Source of the DNA: JBMFVE01 sp049966155 | Lineage (GTDB): Bacteria; Bacteroidota; Ignavibacteria; Kryptoniales; JAKASW01 | Assembly (NCBI GenBank): GCA_049966155.1 | Contig: JBMFVE010000003.1 | Coordinates: 62,001 to 126,000 of the forward strand | Length of the DNA stretch: 64,000 bases | Direction of reading: 5' to 3' | Part shown: positions 9,069 to 17,863 of the stretch, one piece after another | Numbering within the stretch: the stretch's first letter is position 1 | How the letters are laid out: each line of letters starts with the position of its first letter | Position numbers and translations under genes: made by a program | Notes under the pieces: generated by a model | The model's input: the letters and a program-made list of their open reading frames with translations, nothing else | What the model was told of the DNA's origin: nothing | The model's database searches: none

Positions 9069-11179
9069 CTAAAAAACTTAGAACGGTTATCCTCTATTGA
9101 TGCAGTTTCCTTTAAGTGTTGGATCCAGTCATTGACAATGCGGGATTTTTGTTCCTGCATCATTTGTTGCATAAGTGTGAGACGCTGTATTGTGAATGCG
9201 GTCGAGTCAAACGGAGTTTTGTAAAGCAGCTGTACAATATATATGCCGCGCAGTCCTTCAAATGGTTTTGAGATTTGACCAGGTTTTAAATTGTAAACCT
9301 GTGCCATGAAACTAAAATCTCTTCCAACTCCCGGAACAAACACGAGAGGATTGAATTCCCCCGTATTACCAAACACGAGCCGTGAATCAAATTTGGTTAG
9401 AACCTTTAAACTATCTTGAGAGCTCAGTTTTTTTAGAAGACTATTTGCATAGTTTTCTGCCATTTGCATCTTTTTTTCACGAATGAGCTTCGATTTGATT
9501 TGTGCCGAAACTTGATCAAATGGCTTAACACCCGCATCCGTTATCTTGGTGAGCATAAATACAGCGTAGCCCTGTGGAGTGTTAATTACTTCACTGATAT
9601 CTCCAAGTGAACTTTTAAATGCCCAATTTATTAGATTTGTATTCGTCCCGATTCCAGGAATTAAATTTCCTTTTGTAAAAGGTGCTGTTTCGCGCGGTTG
9701 AAGACTCATTGTTTGTGCAGCCTTATCAAATCCATCCTGTTTTGCTAAGTATATAAAATCTTCGCCACGCTGCTTCAAATCATCCTTCGTCTGCTGAGTG
9801 ATTTTGATACTCATTTTGATATCAGCAATTTTTAACTCATGCGAGTCTTTCCCCAGCACTTTTATTATGTGCAGGCCATATTGTGTTCGTATAGGCCCCA
9901 CAATTTGACCAACCTTTGCTCTGAACGCCGCATCTTCAAATGGTTTGACCATCATCCCCTTGCTAAACCAGCCGAGGTCACCCCCATTTTGTGCTGAGCC
10001 AGGATCCTGTGAATACTGACGGGCAAGCTCAGCAAAATTAGCTCCTTCTTTAGCTTCTTTTAAAACGGTAGCAGCTTGTTTGTACGCCAGCGTTGAGTCT
10101 GGGCCGGGAATTATCCTGATTAATATGTGGGCTGCATGAACAAACTCCGTTTTACCTTTTTGTTCTGCGATGATCTTAACCAGGTGATAACCGTCGGGAG
10201 CAAGGAAGGGGCCAACCACATCCCCCACCTTCGAATTATTTATTTTGTCAGCAATTGAAGGATTAATTTGTCCGCGGCCGAGGAAAGTATCGTTGAAAGG
10301 AGTCTCGGAGTATTCTTTCACGAGCTCAAGAAAGTCAGTGCCGCCTTTTGCAAGAGACGCTGCTTGATTTATCTGACTGAGTACATCGGCAGAGTCTGCG
10401 TGTGACGGGACCTCAGGAAACACAACGTATCTTAACTGGCGTAACGGTTGGGTTCGGAATTCATTCTGATGCTTGGAGTAGTATTCCTGCACATCGGCAT
10501 CGGTAACGTTTGCCGCTGAGTCTGTATACAACACATTTGGGTCAAATAAAACATAATCTGCATTGACCTTCATCGACTCCTGTTCAAATTTCAACTTAAG
10601 TTCACCCGGTGGAATCCGTACCGCGCTATATAGGCGGCCAGTTAATTTATCCTGCAACCTTTGCTCTTTCAAATATTCCTGAACGTTTCTCCAAAACTGT
10701 ATTACTTCGGGGTTGTTAGATGCCAGTGCGGCCTGTAAAATTTGTCTGTTGAGGTGCCCTGTTGAGTCCTCGAAATTTCTTTTGATAACATCTGGCAAGG
10801 TTTCCGGTCTGTTTGTAACCCAATCCAATATTTCCTGGTCTGTCACGATGATACCTAGCTTTTTTGCTTCCTGGTCGACAAGTATCTGGTTTACAAGGGC
10901 ATCCCACACCTGGTCCCTGAGCTGAGACATCACCTGATCATCGGGGTCCTGCTTGGTGCGTGTCTTATAATCTTCGACGGCTCTCTGTAAGAGTTGCTCA
11001 AATCTCTGATAAGTGATCTCTTCGCCGTTAACTTTTCCAACTATATTTCCACTCATGCCCCGGCTGCGGCGTCCGGTAATATCCATTCCCCAATCGAAAA
11101 CAATTGTGGCCACAAAAAGTATGGCAAGACCAATTAAAATAGCGGGCATATTATCCCGCATCTTACTCATAATAGGCAT
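9065..11179 (-). CDS. Periplasmic peptidyl-prolyl isomerase, PpiD/SurA type
   Basis: A 704-residue, membrane-anchored foldase. One N-terminal helix (about residues 12-30, AILIGLAILFVATIVFDWG) anchors it in the inner membrane. A SurA_N-like segment follows (VGKVNGEEITYQRFEQLL). A degenerate parvulin-like region lies at about residues 240-345, and a canonical parvulin domain at about 345-445 contains AAHILIRI, GGDLGWFSKG and YGLHIIKVL. PpiD proteins act as chaperones for proteins leaving the Sec translocon. The start could instead be the ATG three codons on (MSKMRDNMP). It overlaps the barrel gene by 4 bases and is presumably cotranscribed with it. Family certain; exact orthology to PpiD is likely. 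Confidence 0.9.
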   Translation of the reverse strand: MPIMSKMRDNMPAILIGLAILFVATIVFDWGMDITGRRSRGMSGNIVGKVNGEEITYQRFEQLLQRAVEDYKTRTKQDPDDQVMSQLRDQVWDALVNQILVDQEAKKLGIIVTDQEILDWVTNRPETLPDVIKRNFEDSTGHLNRQILQAALASNNPEVIQFWRNVQEYLKEQRLQDKLTGRLYSAVRIPPGELKLKFEQESMKVNADYVLFDPNVLYTDSAANVTDADVQEYYSKHQNEFRTQPLRQLRYVVFPEVPSHADSADVLSQINQAASLAKGGTDFLELVKEYSETPFNDTFLGRGQINPSIADKINNSKVGDVVGPFLAPDGYHLVKIIAEQKGKTEFVHAAHILIRIIPGPDSTLAYKQAATVLKEAKEGANFAELARQYSQDPGSAQNGGDLGWFSKGMMVKPFEDAAFRAKVGQIVGPIRTQYGLHIIKVLGKDSHELKIADIKMSIKITQQTKDDLKQRGEDFIYLAKQDGFDKAAQTMSLQPRETAPFTKGNLIPGIGTNTNLINWAFKSSLGDISEVINTPQGYAVFMLTKITDAGVKPFDQVSAQIKSKLIREKKMQMAENYANSLLKKLSSQDSLKVLTKFDSRLVFGNTGEFNPLVFVPGVGRDFSFMAQVYNLKPGQISKPFEGLRGIYIVQLLYKTPFDSTAFTIQRLTLMQQMMQEQKSRIVNDWIQHLKETASIEDNRSKFFR

Positions 11180-11356
11180 TTCAGGAAAGCTTCCTCTCGG
11201 GCAAATTTAAACAAGTTGTTTATAACACTTTTGCGGTGTCCTTTGTATCAGGTCATTCACGGTATTGAACCATCATAATCTCACCGCACTCAGTAAAAAA
11301 TATAACTGCAGGAACGCTCAAAATCAATTTACCTACAGACGGACGGGGTGCGGTAA

Positions 11357-12625
11357 TCAGTTCTCCACAGATGCCGACTTCTCTTTTTTCGGGATCATCC
11401 TCAAGAAATCGCCATATTTCATAGGTTCTTCGAGCCGGCATGACCACACAAGCTGTTCCCTTCCATTTTTGTCTTTCCAGTAAGTAATATCGGGACATCC
11501 ATCACACATGCTCTGGTCGCCATTTGGCATCAAATCTACAGGTTGAATTATCATTATTGACTGCATATACACCTTTTTAAAAATTCTGAATGGGTTTGCA
11601 GTGAGGTATCTAAGATATCTTTTCATTGCCTTTCTAATTCCTTTATCGAAGATCCATGTGTTAAAGAGCGTTGCACGGCCAAAACTCAATGTCTTTGGTG
11701 AGGCATAGGAGAGGTATCTGTCTCTCTTATAATGGTAAAGTGTCATAACGAGCTCTATAAATTTGCTGCCCGCATATCCAAATATCCTATCCCTGTTGCC
11801 AATTCGTTCGGTAAGCAACCACTTAAAATGGTCGGGTGCATGTGTCCCGTTGAGGTAAGCAGCCGGGGAAAAATCGGGGTATCGTTCGCGTATCTTTTTA
11901 ATTACATCTGGAGCCATTAAGTCTGTCTTTTCGTACTTTTCTGAATGATAATGTATATCTGTCCACACGATTTTCTGGTCACCAGCATAAAAGTCGAAAG
12001 GTGTCTCGGGAGTTATATACCTGAATAAAATGAAAACCATTGTATGCACTATGTCAATGTGTCTTTGAGCCCACTCAACAAGATCTGGTACATACTGCAG
12101 TGTATCTTCGTAAACCGTTGAGTTAAAGGAGCAGGCAATCCCTCCTTCTTCAGCAAGCATTTCCGCGTAATAGAGGCGTAGTTCGTTCAATTCAATTTCA
12201 TTTTTGTTAAGCCACTTCTTGTCACGGCCTCGTCCCTGTTTACTATCAATGTGGAACGTAAATCCATATACTCCAGCTTCTTTGAGCTCATGGAGAAGTT
12301 CTCTCGTAAGCGCAATCCCGTTTGTGTTAATAATCGGTTTCAATCCTCGTTTCTTGATGTCGGCCACCAATTCCACGATGTCCGGATACAAAAGTGGATC
12401 ACCTCCTGCAATTGAAATGCAGTCGGATTTTCTAACCGACTGGAAGAAATCCAGCTCGTGTTTAACTTCGGAAAGGGGTTTATGAGAATTTTTTACATTT
12501 TTTCTGTAACAGCCATAGCAGTTCAGGTTACATTGCCATGTTGGTTCCAGCCATGTGATTCCATTGTCTGGCATAGTCCAGGGGAGCCTGTAAAGGTCGT
12601 GTGCATTAATTATGTTAGTTTCCAT
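11357..12625 (-). CDS. Radical SAM protein with C-terminal cysteine extension, function unknown
   Basis: A 422-residue protein with the radical SAM cluster motif CNLNCYGCYR (CX3CX2C) at about residue 32. A GGDPLLYPDI segment (SAM-binding GGE-like motif) and INTNGIAL follow, all in standard order for the TIM-barrel core. The C-terminal third holds further cysteines (MCDGCPDITYW and WSCRLEEPM), suggesting an auxiliary iron-sulfur site of SPASM/Twitch kind. I cannot name a substrate. The gene has a good GGAGG site, stands alone between the PpiD gene and the divergent metal transporter, and has no adjacent peptide precursor or glycosyltransferase. Possible roles include peptide modification or a lipid-related reaction like HpnH; neither is supported directly. 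Confidence 0.85.
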   Translation of the reverse strand: METNIINAHDLYRLPWTMPDNGITWLEPTWQCNLNCYGCYRKNVKNSHKPLSEVKHELDFFQSVRKSDCISIAGGDPLLYPDIVELVADIKKRGLKPIINTNGIALTRELLHELKEAGVYGFTFHIDSKQGRGRDKKWLNKNEIELNELRLYYAEMLAEEGGIACSFNSTVYEDTLQYVPDLVEWAQRHIDIVHTMVFILFRYITPETPFDFYAGDQKIVWTDIHYHSEKYEKTDLMAPDVIKKIRERYPDFSPAAYLNGTHAPDHFKWLLTERIGNRDRIFGYAGSKFIELVMTLYHYKRDRYLSYASPKTLSFGRATLFNTWIFDKGIRKAMKRYLRYLTANPFRIFKKVYMQSIMIIQPVDLMPNGDQSMCDGCPDITYWKDKNGREQLVWSCRLEEPMKYGDFLRMIPKKEKSASVEN

Positions 12626-13011
12626 TTTACCTCCTTATTTTAAGCCGGAAATTTTATTGCAATGAACAGAATCATCCACCAATGAGGATATTCTACTTTT
12701 CTTTCATTATTTTGGGTGTTGTTTTCAACCTGTCGAGCTGTAGGTTGCTACTGGATTGAATGTTGGAAATGATAAGAGCATCTCTGCTGTTTATGGCTTC
12801 CATCTTAGCGCCATTGGGATAAATTTTTTAAAAGCTAATTAAGAATAAAATGAATTGCAACTCAAAGATCCGTAAGCGACTTGCTTTTAAACGGACTCCT
12901 TCACCTCAGCACTTGATTAATTATGAGCATATGCTTATAATATAAGCTCAGGAAATTCATGCATGTAAAATCAGTGAGCAATTAAATATTTTAGAAGTAG
13001 GTATATTAAGC
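12626..13011 (-). other. 386-bp intergenic region between divergent genes
   Basis: This is the shared upstream region of the radical SAM gene (leftward) and the metal ABC transporter (rightward). Apart from the radical SAM ribosome binding site at its left edge and the palindrome at 12933-12947, I see no open frame, tRNA or terminator. The right half is AT-rich and is the likely promoter zone for the transporter. Confidence 0.6.
12933..12947. promoter_or_regulatory. Perfect 7-1-7 palindrome, candidate metal-regulator operator
   Basis: GCTTATA-A-TATAAGC is a perfect inverted repeat 64 bases before the ATG of the metal ABC transporter ATPase gene. A second, offset pair TGAGC/GCTCA (12924-12928 and 12946-12950) surrounds it. 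The 7-1-7 geometry is that of Fur-family boxes (Fur, Zur, PerR). Position and spacing fit an operator that represses the transporter when metal is plentiful. The regulator is not in the window unless the DUF134 protein plays that part. The palindrome is seen; the function is inferred. Confidence 0.45.
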
Positions 13012-13722
13012 ATGGGAGAGCCACTTTTAGAAGTTAAAAATTTAAGAGTTTCATTTGGCAATTTTGTTGTAATAGATGGTCTCTCTTTTTCCGTGAGGGA
13101 GGGTGAGGTTCTTACAGTACTTGGTCCAAACGGCGCAGGGAAGTCTGTCCTCTTAAAAGCTTTGCTTGGATTGGTACCGTACAAAGGAGAAGTAATCTGG
13201 TACAAAAAGCCAAGGATTGGTTATCTTCCACAGGGAATGAATCAGTTAACTGTGAAAGATTTCCCAATTTCTGTGGCAGATTTCTTTGCCCTCAAAAATG
13301 TCAGTCGGGATCAGATTCTGGAGCACCTGGCGCTTGTAGGGTTGAATCAGAGCATTCTTGCCAACAAAGCGGGAAACCTCTCTGGTGGAGAGTTCCAGAG
13401 GATGTTAATTGCATGGGTACTTGTAACTAGTCCTGAAGTAATCTTTTTTGATGAACCGACAACAGGGGTGGATATTGGTGGCGGACAGACAATTTACTCT
13501 CTGCTTCATCACATATGGGAAAAACAGGGACTGACAATTCTCCATGTTACGCATGATCTCGGTATTGTCCATGCACATTCAACGCATGTCCTTTGCCTGA
13601 GTAAGATCGGTCATGTTTGTTATGGTGTTCCATCTGAGATACTGACTCCTGAGGCATTGAGAGGTATTTATGGGACAGATATAAAATTTTATGGTCATCA
13701 AGAGGAGGGGTTGAGTCGGTGA
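13012..13722 (+). CDS. Metal ABC transporter ATP-binding protein (ZnuC/MntB/TroB-like)
   Basis: The ATPase of a zinc/manganese/iron importer of the cluster 9 ABC family. In 236 residues it shows Walker A (GPNGAGKSV, about residue 39), the signature LSGGEFQRM, Walker B VIFFDEPTTGVD and the switch His in LHVTHDLG. It would power uptake through the permease encoded by the next gene, whose GTG start overlaps this stop codon in a GTGA arrangement. Metal specificity cannot be read from the ATPase. The cluster has no periplasmic binding protein gene, which such importers need, so that part must be encoded elsewhere. Confidence 0.92.
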   Translation: MGEPLLEVKNLRVSFGNFVVIDGLSFSVREGEVLTVLGPNGAGKSVLLKALLGLVPYKGEVIWYKKPRIGYLPQGMNQLTVKDFPISVADFFALKNVSRDQILEHLALVGLNQSILANKAGNLSGGEFQRMLIAWVLVTSPEVIFFDEPTTGVDIGGGQTIYSLLHHIWEKQGLTILHVTHDLGIVHAHSTHVLCLSKIGHVCYGVPSEILTPEALRGIYGTDIKFYGHQEEGLSR

Positions 13723-14489
13723 CGGAGCAGTTGTTCTGGAGTTTGATCAGCGGTAGTTTTGTCGGAGGTGTTGCGGCTTATTTAGGCACCCTCATGCTTT
13801 CGAGAAAAATGGCAGTCGTTGCCGGTCCTCTTGGTCATTTAGCTCTGCCTGGCGTAGCAATTGCCATCATATATGGTTTCAGTATTTCGCTTGGAGCTTT
13901 TCCGTTTGTGATTCTTGGGGTTGTTCTAATCTGGTTGTTTGAGATGAGGACAAAGCTGCCAATGGAAGCCTTAACTGCGATTGTGTTTGCCACTGGGGTT
14001 GCCACCGCATTTCTTTTCCTGCCCGTTGACGAGGCGGAAGCTGCCCTTGTGGGGAACATCATGAGCGTTAGTTACAGGGAAGCAATAACTTCAGTAGCCC
14101 TGAGTGCGGTGGTTTTCTTAATTGTAAAACTAAGCTACAACAAGATTATGTTGATAAATATCTATGAAGATGTCGCAAAGATAGAAGGAATAAATATAAA
14201 GTTGTATAATTTTCTCTACCTTCTCAGTATAGCAATTGTTGTGGCATTTGGAGTAAACCTTGTTGGTGGACTAATGACCGCTGCTTTGGTTGCTATTCCA
14301 TCAGCTGCGTCCAGAAATGTTAGCAAAAGTCTGCGACAGTACAAATTTCTGGCTTCTCTATTTGGGGCGGCATCGGCAATTATCGGCATAACAGTTTCTT
14401 TTAGCTCTAAACTACCAGCCGGTCCGCTGGTAATTCTGGTGGGGGGAGCAATATTTCTGGTGACTGTATTATTCTCCAAAGGTTCATAA
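13719..14489 (+). CDS. Metal ABC transporter permease (ZnuB/TroC-like)
   Basis: The inner-membrane channel of the metal importer, 256 residues with about 8 hydrophobic helices, matching the ABC-3 permease family (PF00950). Recognisable features are the early GSFVGGVAAYLGTLMLSRKM, the PLGHLALPGVAIA segment equivalent to the conserved SHAALPGVALG motif, and VVAFGVNLVGGLMTAALVAIP (starts in the sixth helix). The start is GTG at 13719, four bases inside the ATPase gene, so translation is coupled. Zinc, manganese and iron are all possible substrates. Confidence 0.92.
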   Translation: MTEQLFWSLISGSFVGGVAAYLGTLMLSRKMAVVAGPLGHLALPGVAIAIIYGFSISLGAFPFVILGVVLIWLFEMRTKLPMEALTAIVFATGVATAFLFLPVDEAEAALVGNIMSVSYREAITSVALSAVVFLIVKLSYNKIMLINIYEDVAKIEGINIKLYNFLYLLSIAIVVAFGVNLVGGLMTAALVAIPSAASRNVSKSLRQYKFLASLFGAASAIIGITVSFSSKLPAGPLVILVGGAIFLVTVLFSKGS

Positions 14490-14636
14490 TTGTGAGAAGA
14501 TTAAAAAACATAAAAACATTTATTGTATTGATTGAACCTGTCGTCAAACATGATGTTGAGTGTTACACAGAAGCTTTAAAAAATCTTGGCTTATTGCGAG
14601 TGTTTGTTCGCTATAACGCAAGCAGAGTTTAAAAAA

Positions 14637-15083
14637 ATGTCAAGGCCTACTTCGACAAGAAAAATATGTCATCCTCCTTTATATAGTTACTTTAAGCCCG
14701 CCGATAAGATTGTATCTGGAGTTGAAGAGATTATTTTATCACTTGATGAACTTGAAGCAATCAGGTTGGCAGATCACGAGGGATTTTATTACGAGGAAGC
14801 TGCAGAAAAAATGGGTGTCTCCAGACAAACCTTTGGAAGAATTATTGAATCTGGTCGAAGGAAGATTGCCGATGCTATTATTAGCGGAAAAGCAATTAGA
14901 ATAGAAGGTGGGGAAATCGATTTGCAAGGGAAAGGGATGTATCATTGTTACGATTGTCATCATAGCTGGCGAATACCTCGAAACAAAGAAGGGTGTCCTC
15001 ATTGTCGAAGTCTGAACATCTTTTACATTGAAGAAAATGGGACTGCGACACTGCAAAAGTTCGGTGAAAGGATGAAATTCTGA
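14637..15083 (+). CDS. DUF134 family HTH protein with zinc-ribbon-like tail
   Basis: A 148-residue protein starting MSRPTSTRKICHPPLYSYFKP, the usual opening of DUF134 (PF02001) proteins. The core holds a sigma-70 region 4-like helix-turn-helix: LDELEAIRLADHEGFYYEEA followed by AEKMGVSRQTFGRIIESGRRKIADAI. The C-terminal part carries two cysteine pairs (CYDCHHSW and CPHCRS), a probable zinc ribbon. The start at 14637 is preferred over an in-frame TTG at 14586 because it matches the family N-terminus. The gene lies 147 bases after the metal permease on the same strand. Family members are presumed transcription regulators with unknown targets; control of the adjacent transporter is a guess from position. 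Confidence 0.85.
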   Translation: MSRPTSTRKICHPPLYSYFKPADKIVSGVEEIILSLDELEAIRLADHEGFYYEEAAEKMGVSRQTFGRIIESGRRKIADAIISGKAIRIEGGEIDLQGKGMYHCYDCHHSWRIPRNKEGCPHCRSLNIFYIEENGTATLQKFGERMKF

Positions 15084-15149
15084 AAATCATGACTGTAGCA
15101 GCAGAAGGGGTTTTGTTGTTTTGGCCCTTTTTATTCAAATTCGTTTAAA

Positions 15150-15920
15150 TTAAGAGTTCCTTCGTTTCAGGAAAGCAGTAATTCCTTTTCTGAAGTCGTC
15201 GGTGACTGTAGCTTCAATGATGGCTTTTATCTCGGCTTCTAATTGGTTTTCCAGGTCATAGTAAATTGATTTATTCACCAGTTCTTTTGCCAGTGCAAAA
15301 GCATTGAGCGATTTACCTGATGCCTCGTTAGCAATTTGAATTGATAAATCTTCAAGTTTGTCTCGCGTAACAATCCTGTTCAGCAATCCCAATTTCAACA
15401 GTTCTTCCGCTTCCATGACGGGATCCTGCAAAAGGAGTTCACAGGTTTTTGCCATTCCAATTTGTCGAGCAACAGACAGAGTCCATCCGCCATCAGGTAC
15501 CAGGCCTATAGAAGTGTAAGCTTGCTTGAATCTTGCGTCATTGGAAGCAATTCTTAAGTCACACGACATTGCCAGACTAAAACCGACGCCATAAGCAATT
15601 CCATTTATCGCAGCAATTACAGGTTTACCTAGACGCCTAATGTCAATTATGATTCTGTGAAATTTTTTGGTTATAGAAGCAAAGCTATCACGCTTTGATT
15701 TATCCCAATCAATAAACATTTTCAGATCCGCGCCAGCTGAAAAGCAATTCCCGTTTCCGGTTATAACAATCGCCCTTATCCTGTAATCATTTTTGGAAAT
15801 TTCAATTGCTTTATACAACTGATCAACCATTTCTGAATTGAACGCATTCATAGCCTCCGGTCGATTCAGCCTAATTGTAAAAACATTCTCATTTAATTCG
15901 GTAGTTATTACATCTGGCAT
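15150..15920 (-). CDS. Enoyl-CoA hydratase/isomerase family protein, PaaG-like active site
   Basis: A 256-residue crotonase-fold enzyme acting on CoA thioesters in the cytoplasm. It has the oxyanion-hole segments NCFSAGADLKMF (about residues 58-69) and GIAYGVGFSLAMSCD (about 107-121). The two hydratase glutamates of rat crotonase are replaced, by Ser115 and Tyr135 by hand alignment. An aspartate, Asp143 in GLVPDGGWT, sits where PaaG-type isomerases have theirs. A double-bond isomerase role is therefore more likely than straightforward hydration. No other beta-oxidation gene is adjacent. The next gene to the right, purK, is divergent. Family certain, reaction inferred. Confidence 0.88.
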   Translation of the reverse strand: MPDVITTELNENVFTIRLNRPEAMNAFNSEMVDQLYKAIEISKNDYRIRAIVITGNGNCFSAGADLKMFIDWDKSKRDSFASITKKFHRIIIDIRRLGKPVIAAINGIAYGVGFSLAMSCDLRIASNDARFKQAYTSIGLVPDGGWTLSVARQIGMAKTCELLLQDPVMEAEELLKLGLLNRIVTRDKLEDLSIQIANEASGKSLNAFALAKELVNKSIYYDLENQLEAEIKAIIEATVTDDFRKGITAFLKRRNS

Positions 15921-16043
15921 AATATCAAACCTCCCAACTTATAACAGCAAAAAAAGGGCACACCAGAGAGTCAGCTTGTCATTTTATCCCCTTTGAGTTA
16001 TGTTAGTGGATATAAGAATAAGGACATTAATAAATTATAAGAT

Positions 16044-17183
16044 ATGGTTTCCGGAAATACAACCATCGGAATTCTTGGCGGTGGACAATTAGCCAGGATG
16101 AGTGCATTCGCAGCTTTTCGACTTGGGTTTGATGTGTCAATTCTTGAAAGGTTCAGGAATTCTCCCGCTGGGATGCTGACGAAGCATGAATACATTGGTA
16201 CGGTGGGCGATAGGAAAGTCCTGAATGCGTTTCTGAGGTCAGCTCATGTATTTACTCTAGAGAACGAATTTATTGACCACCGGTACCTTTCCTACATCGA
16301 AGAATCTGGCAAGAAGCTGGTGCCTTCCTCAAAGACGATCAGCTTAATTCAGGACAAACTGATACAGAAACAAACGTTAAAAAAGTTTAACATCCCAGTG
16401 CCACGATTTTTGAAGGTTGATGCTAACACGAAGTATTCGGATATTGCAAAACTGTTGGGAAGAACTTTCCTGCTTAAGTCAAGAAAAATGGGGTATGATG
16501 GTTACGGAAATGCAAACGTGGATTCAGAAACTGTCTTTGAAAAATCCTGTCGGAAGCTTTCACTGCGTCATTCTGAATTAATGGCAGAGGAATTTGTTGA
16601 TTTCGAAATGGAACTTGCCATAATGGTAGTGCGTACCCGCAAAGAAACGCAAACTTACCCACTCGTTCAAACTTTCCAGGTTGATCACATTTGCCACACG
16701 ATTGTTGCCCCTGCGCCGGTTGGAAGTACCATACGGAAACAAGCTGAAGAAATAGCAATTGCTGCAGTAGAATCAGTAAAAGGCTATGGTATATTTGGGA
16801 TTGAATTTTTTCTCGAAAAAAGTGGGCGAATTTTAGTAAACGAAATGGCTCCGAGGCCCCACAATTCCGGACACTATACCATAGAAGCATGCGTTACAAG
16901 TCAATTTGAGAATCACATCAGGTCGGTATTGAATTTACCACTGGGATCAACTGAGATGGTCAAACCATATGCAGTTATGGTAAACATTCTTGGCAAACGT
17001 GCAGGGACTGGATTTGTAAAGAATTATGACAAAATTTTGATCGATGACGATATCCATTTGCACATCTATGGGAAGGAGAAGTCGCGAAATCGACGAAAGA
17101 TGGGACACATCACTTTAGTTGGTGAGAATCTGGAGTCAATTTTGGAGCGTTCAGAAAGAATAGCTAAACTTATTAAGATTTGA
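16044..17183 (+). CDS. purK: N5-carboxyaminoimidazole ribonucleotide synthase
   Basis: PurK uses ATP and bicarbonate to convert AIR to N5-CAIR in purine synthesis. The 379-residue ATP-grasp protein has the N-terminal dinucleotide-like motif IGILGGGQLARM. The grasp domain contains LLKSRKMGYDGYGN, EEFVDFEMELAIMVVR, FGIEFFLEKSGRILVNEMAPRPHNSGHYT and the GRAGTG-like region near the end. It is 12 bases upstream of purE, the next enzyme. The ATG lacks a strong Shine-Dalgarno sequence, but the N-terminal motif leaves no room for a later start. Confidence 0.96.
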   Translation: MVSGNTTIGILGGGQLARMSAFAAFRLGFDVSILERFRNSPAGMLTKHEYIGTVGDRKVLNAFLRSAHVFTLENEFIDHRYLSYIEESGKKLVPSSKTISLIQDKLIQKQTLKKFNIPVPRFLKVDANTKYSDIAKLLGRTFLLKSRKMGYDGYGNANVDSETVFEKSCRKLSLRHSELMAEEFVDFEMELAIMVVRTRKETQTYPLVQTFQVDHICHTIVAPAPVGSTIRKQAEEIAIAAVESVKGYGIFGIEFFLEKSGRILVNEMAPRPHNSGHYTIEACVTSQFENHIRSVLNLPLGSTEMVKPYAVMVNILGKRAGTGFVKNYDKILIDDDIHLHIYGKEKSRNRRKMGHITLVGENLESILERSERIAKLIKI

Positions 17184-17195
17184 AGGAGCTCAGAA

Positions 17196-17720
17196 ATGGT
17201 CAGTAAGTCGGTTAAGAAAGGCGTTCGACCATTAGTCGGAATCATTATGGGAAGTGATTCGGACTTGCCCGTGATGAAAGATGCGGCGGAAGTGCTTGAT
17301 GAGTTCGATATTCCTCATGAAATACACATTGTATCAGCTCACAGAACACCGCTACGAATGGCTCAGTACGCATCAACAGCACACGAGCGTGGAATAAAAG
17401 TTATTATTGCTGGGGCAGGCGGTGCTGCTCACCTGCCCGGAATGACGGCCGCGCATTCTCCTCTGCCGGTTATTGGGGTACCAATAAAATCAAAATCACT
17501 TGATGGCCTGGATTCTCTGCTTTCAATAGTTCAGATGCCCTCTGGTGTCCCTGTTGCCACAGTTGGAATTGATCAGGCGAGAAATGCAGGATTGCTTGCT
17601 GTGCAGATCCTGTCCGCAGCGGACTCTGCGATTTTGAAAAAAATAATGGTATATAAGAAGAAGCTTGAAACAGAGTCACTGTCAAAGAATTTAAAACTTG
17701 CAAAATCAGAATTTTCTTAA
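17196..17720 (+). CDS. purE: N5-CAIR mutase (class I PurE)
   Basis: Catalyses rearrangement of N5-CAIR to CAIR. The 174-residue length and the motifs [31 protein letters not shown] and [27 protein letters not shown] are diagnostic. The active-site His lies in SAHR. Pairing with purK shows it is the class I mutase type that uses N5-CAIR and not the class II carboxylase. A GGAG site lies before the ATG, and the two genes form a two-step operon. Confidence 0.98.
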   Translation: MVSKSVKKGVRPLVGIIMGSDSDLPVMKDAAEVLDEFDIPHEIHIVSAHRTPLRMAQYASTAHERGIKVIIAGAGGAAHLPGMTAAHSPLPVIGVPIKSKSLDGLDSLLSIVQMPSGVPVATVGIDQARNAGLLAVQILSAADSAILKKIMVYKKKLETESLSKNLKLAKSEFS

Positions 17721-17863
17721 GTTTTTTGAAGCGCAAGAATTAAAATGTTTAACTTTTTTCGATTTGATTATAGATAAACTTTTTAAGGATCCTGTCAGTT
17801 GTATTCACCTTGCATTCCTTTTAATGGGGTATTAACTTTTTCAAGAAAAATTGGAGGAAAATT

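Noticed and set aside
11253..11498. Open frame of 81 codons on the minus strand overlapping the 3' end of the radical SAM gene
   Set aside because: More than half lies inside the radical SAM coding sequence in another frame, with no ribosome binding site and no recognisable protein features.
14492..14632. GTG-initiated 46-codon frame between the metal permease and the DUF134 gene
   Set aside because: The frame is short, lacks a Shine-Dalgarno site and shows no recognisable sequence; it may be chance, though its placement right after the permease stop was worth a look.
15100..15135. Possible terminator between the DUF134 and crotonase genes (AAGGGG...CCCTTTTT)
   Set aside because: The stem is only about 5 bp with a loop of about 15 bases, too weak to call.
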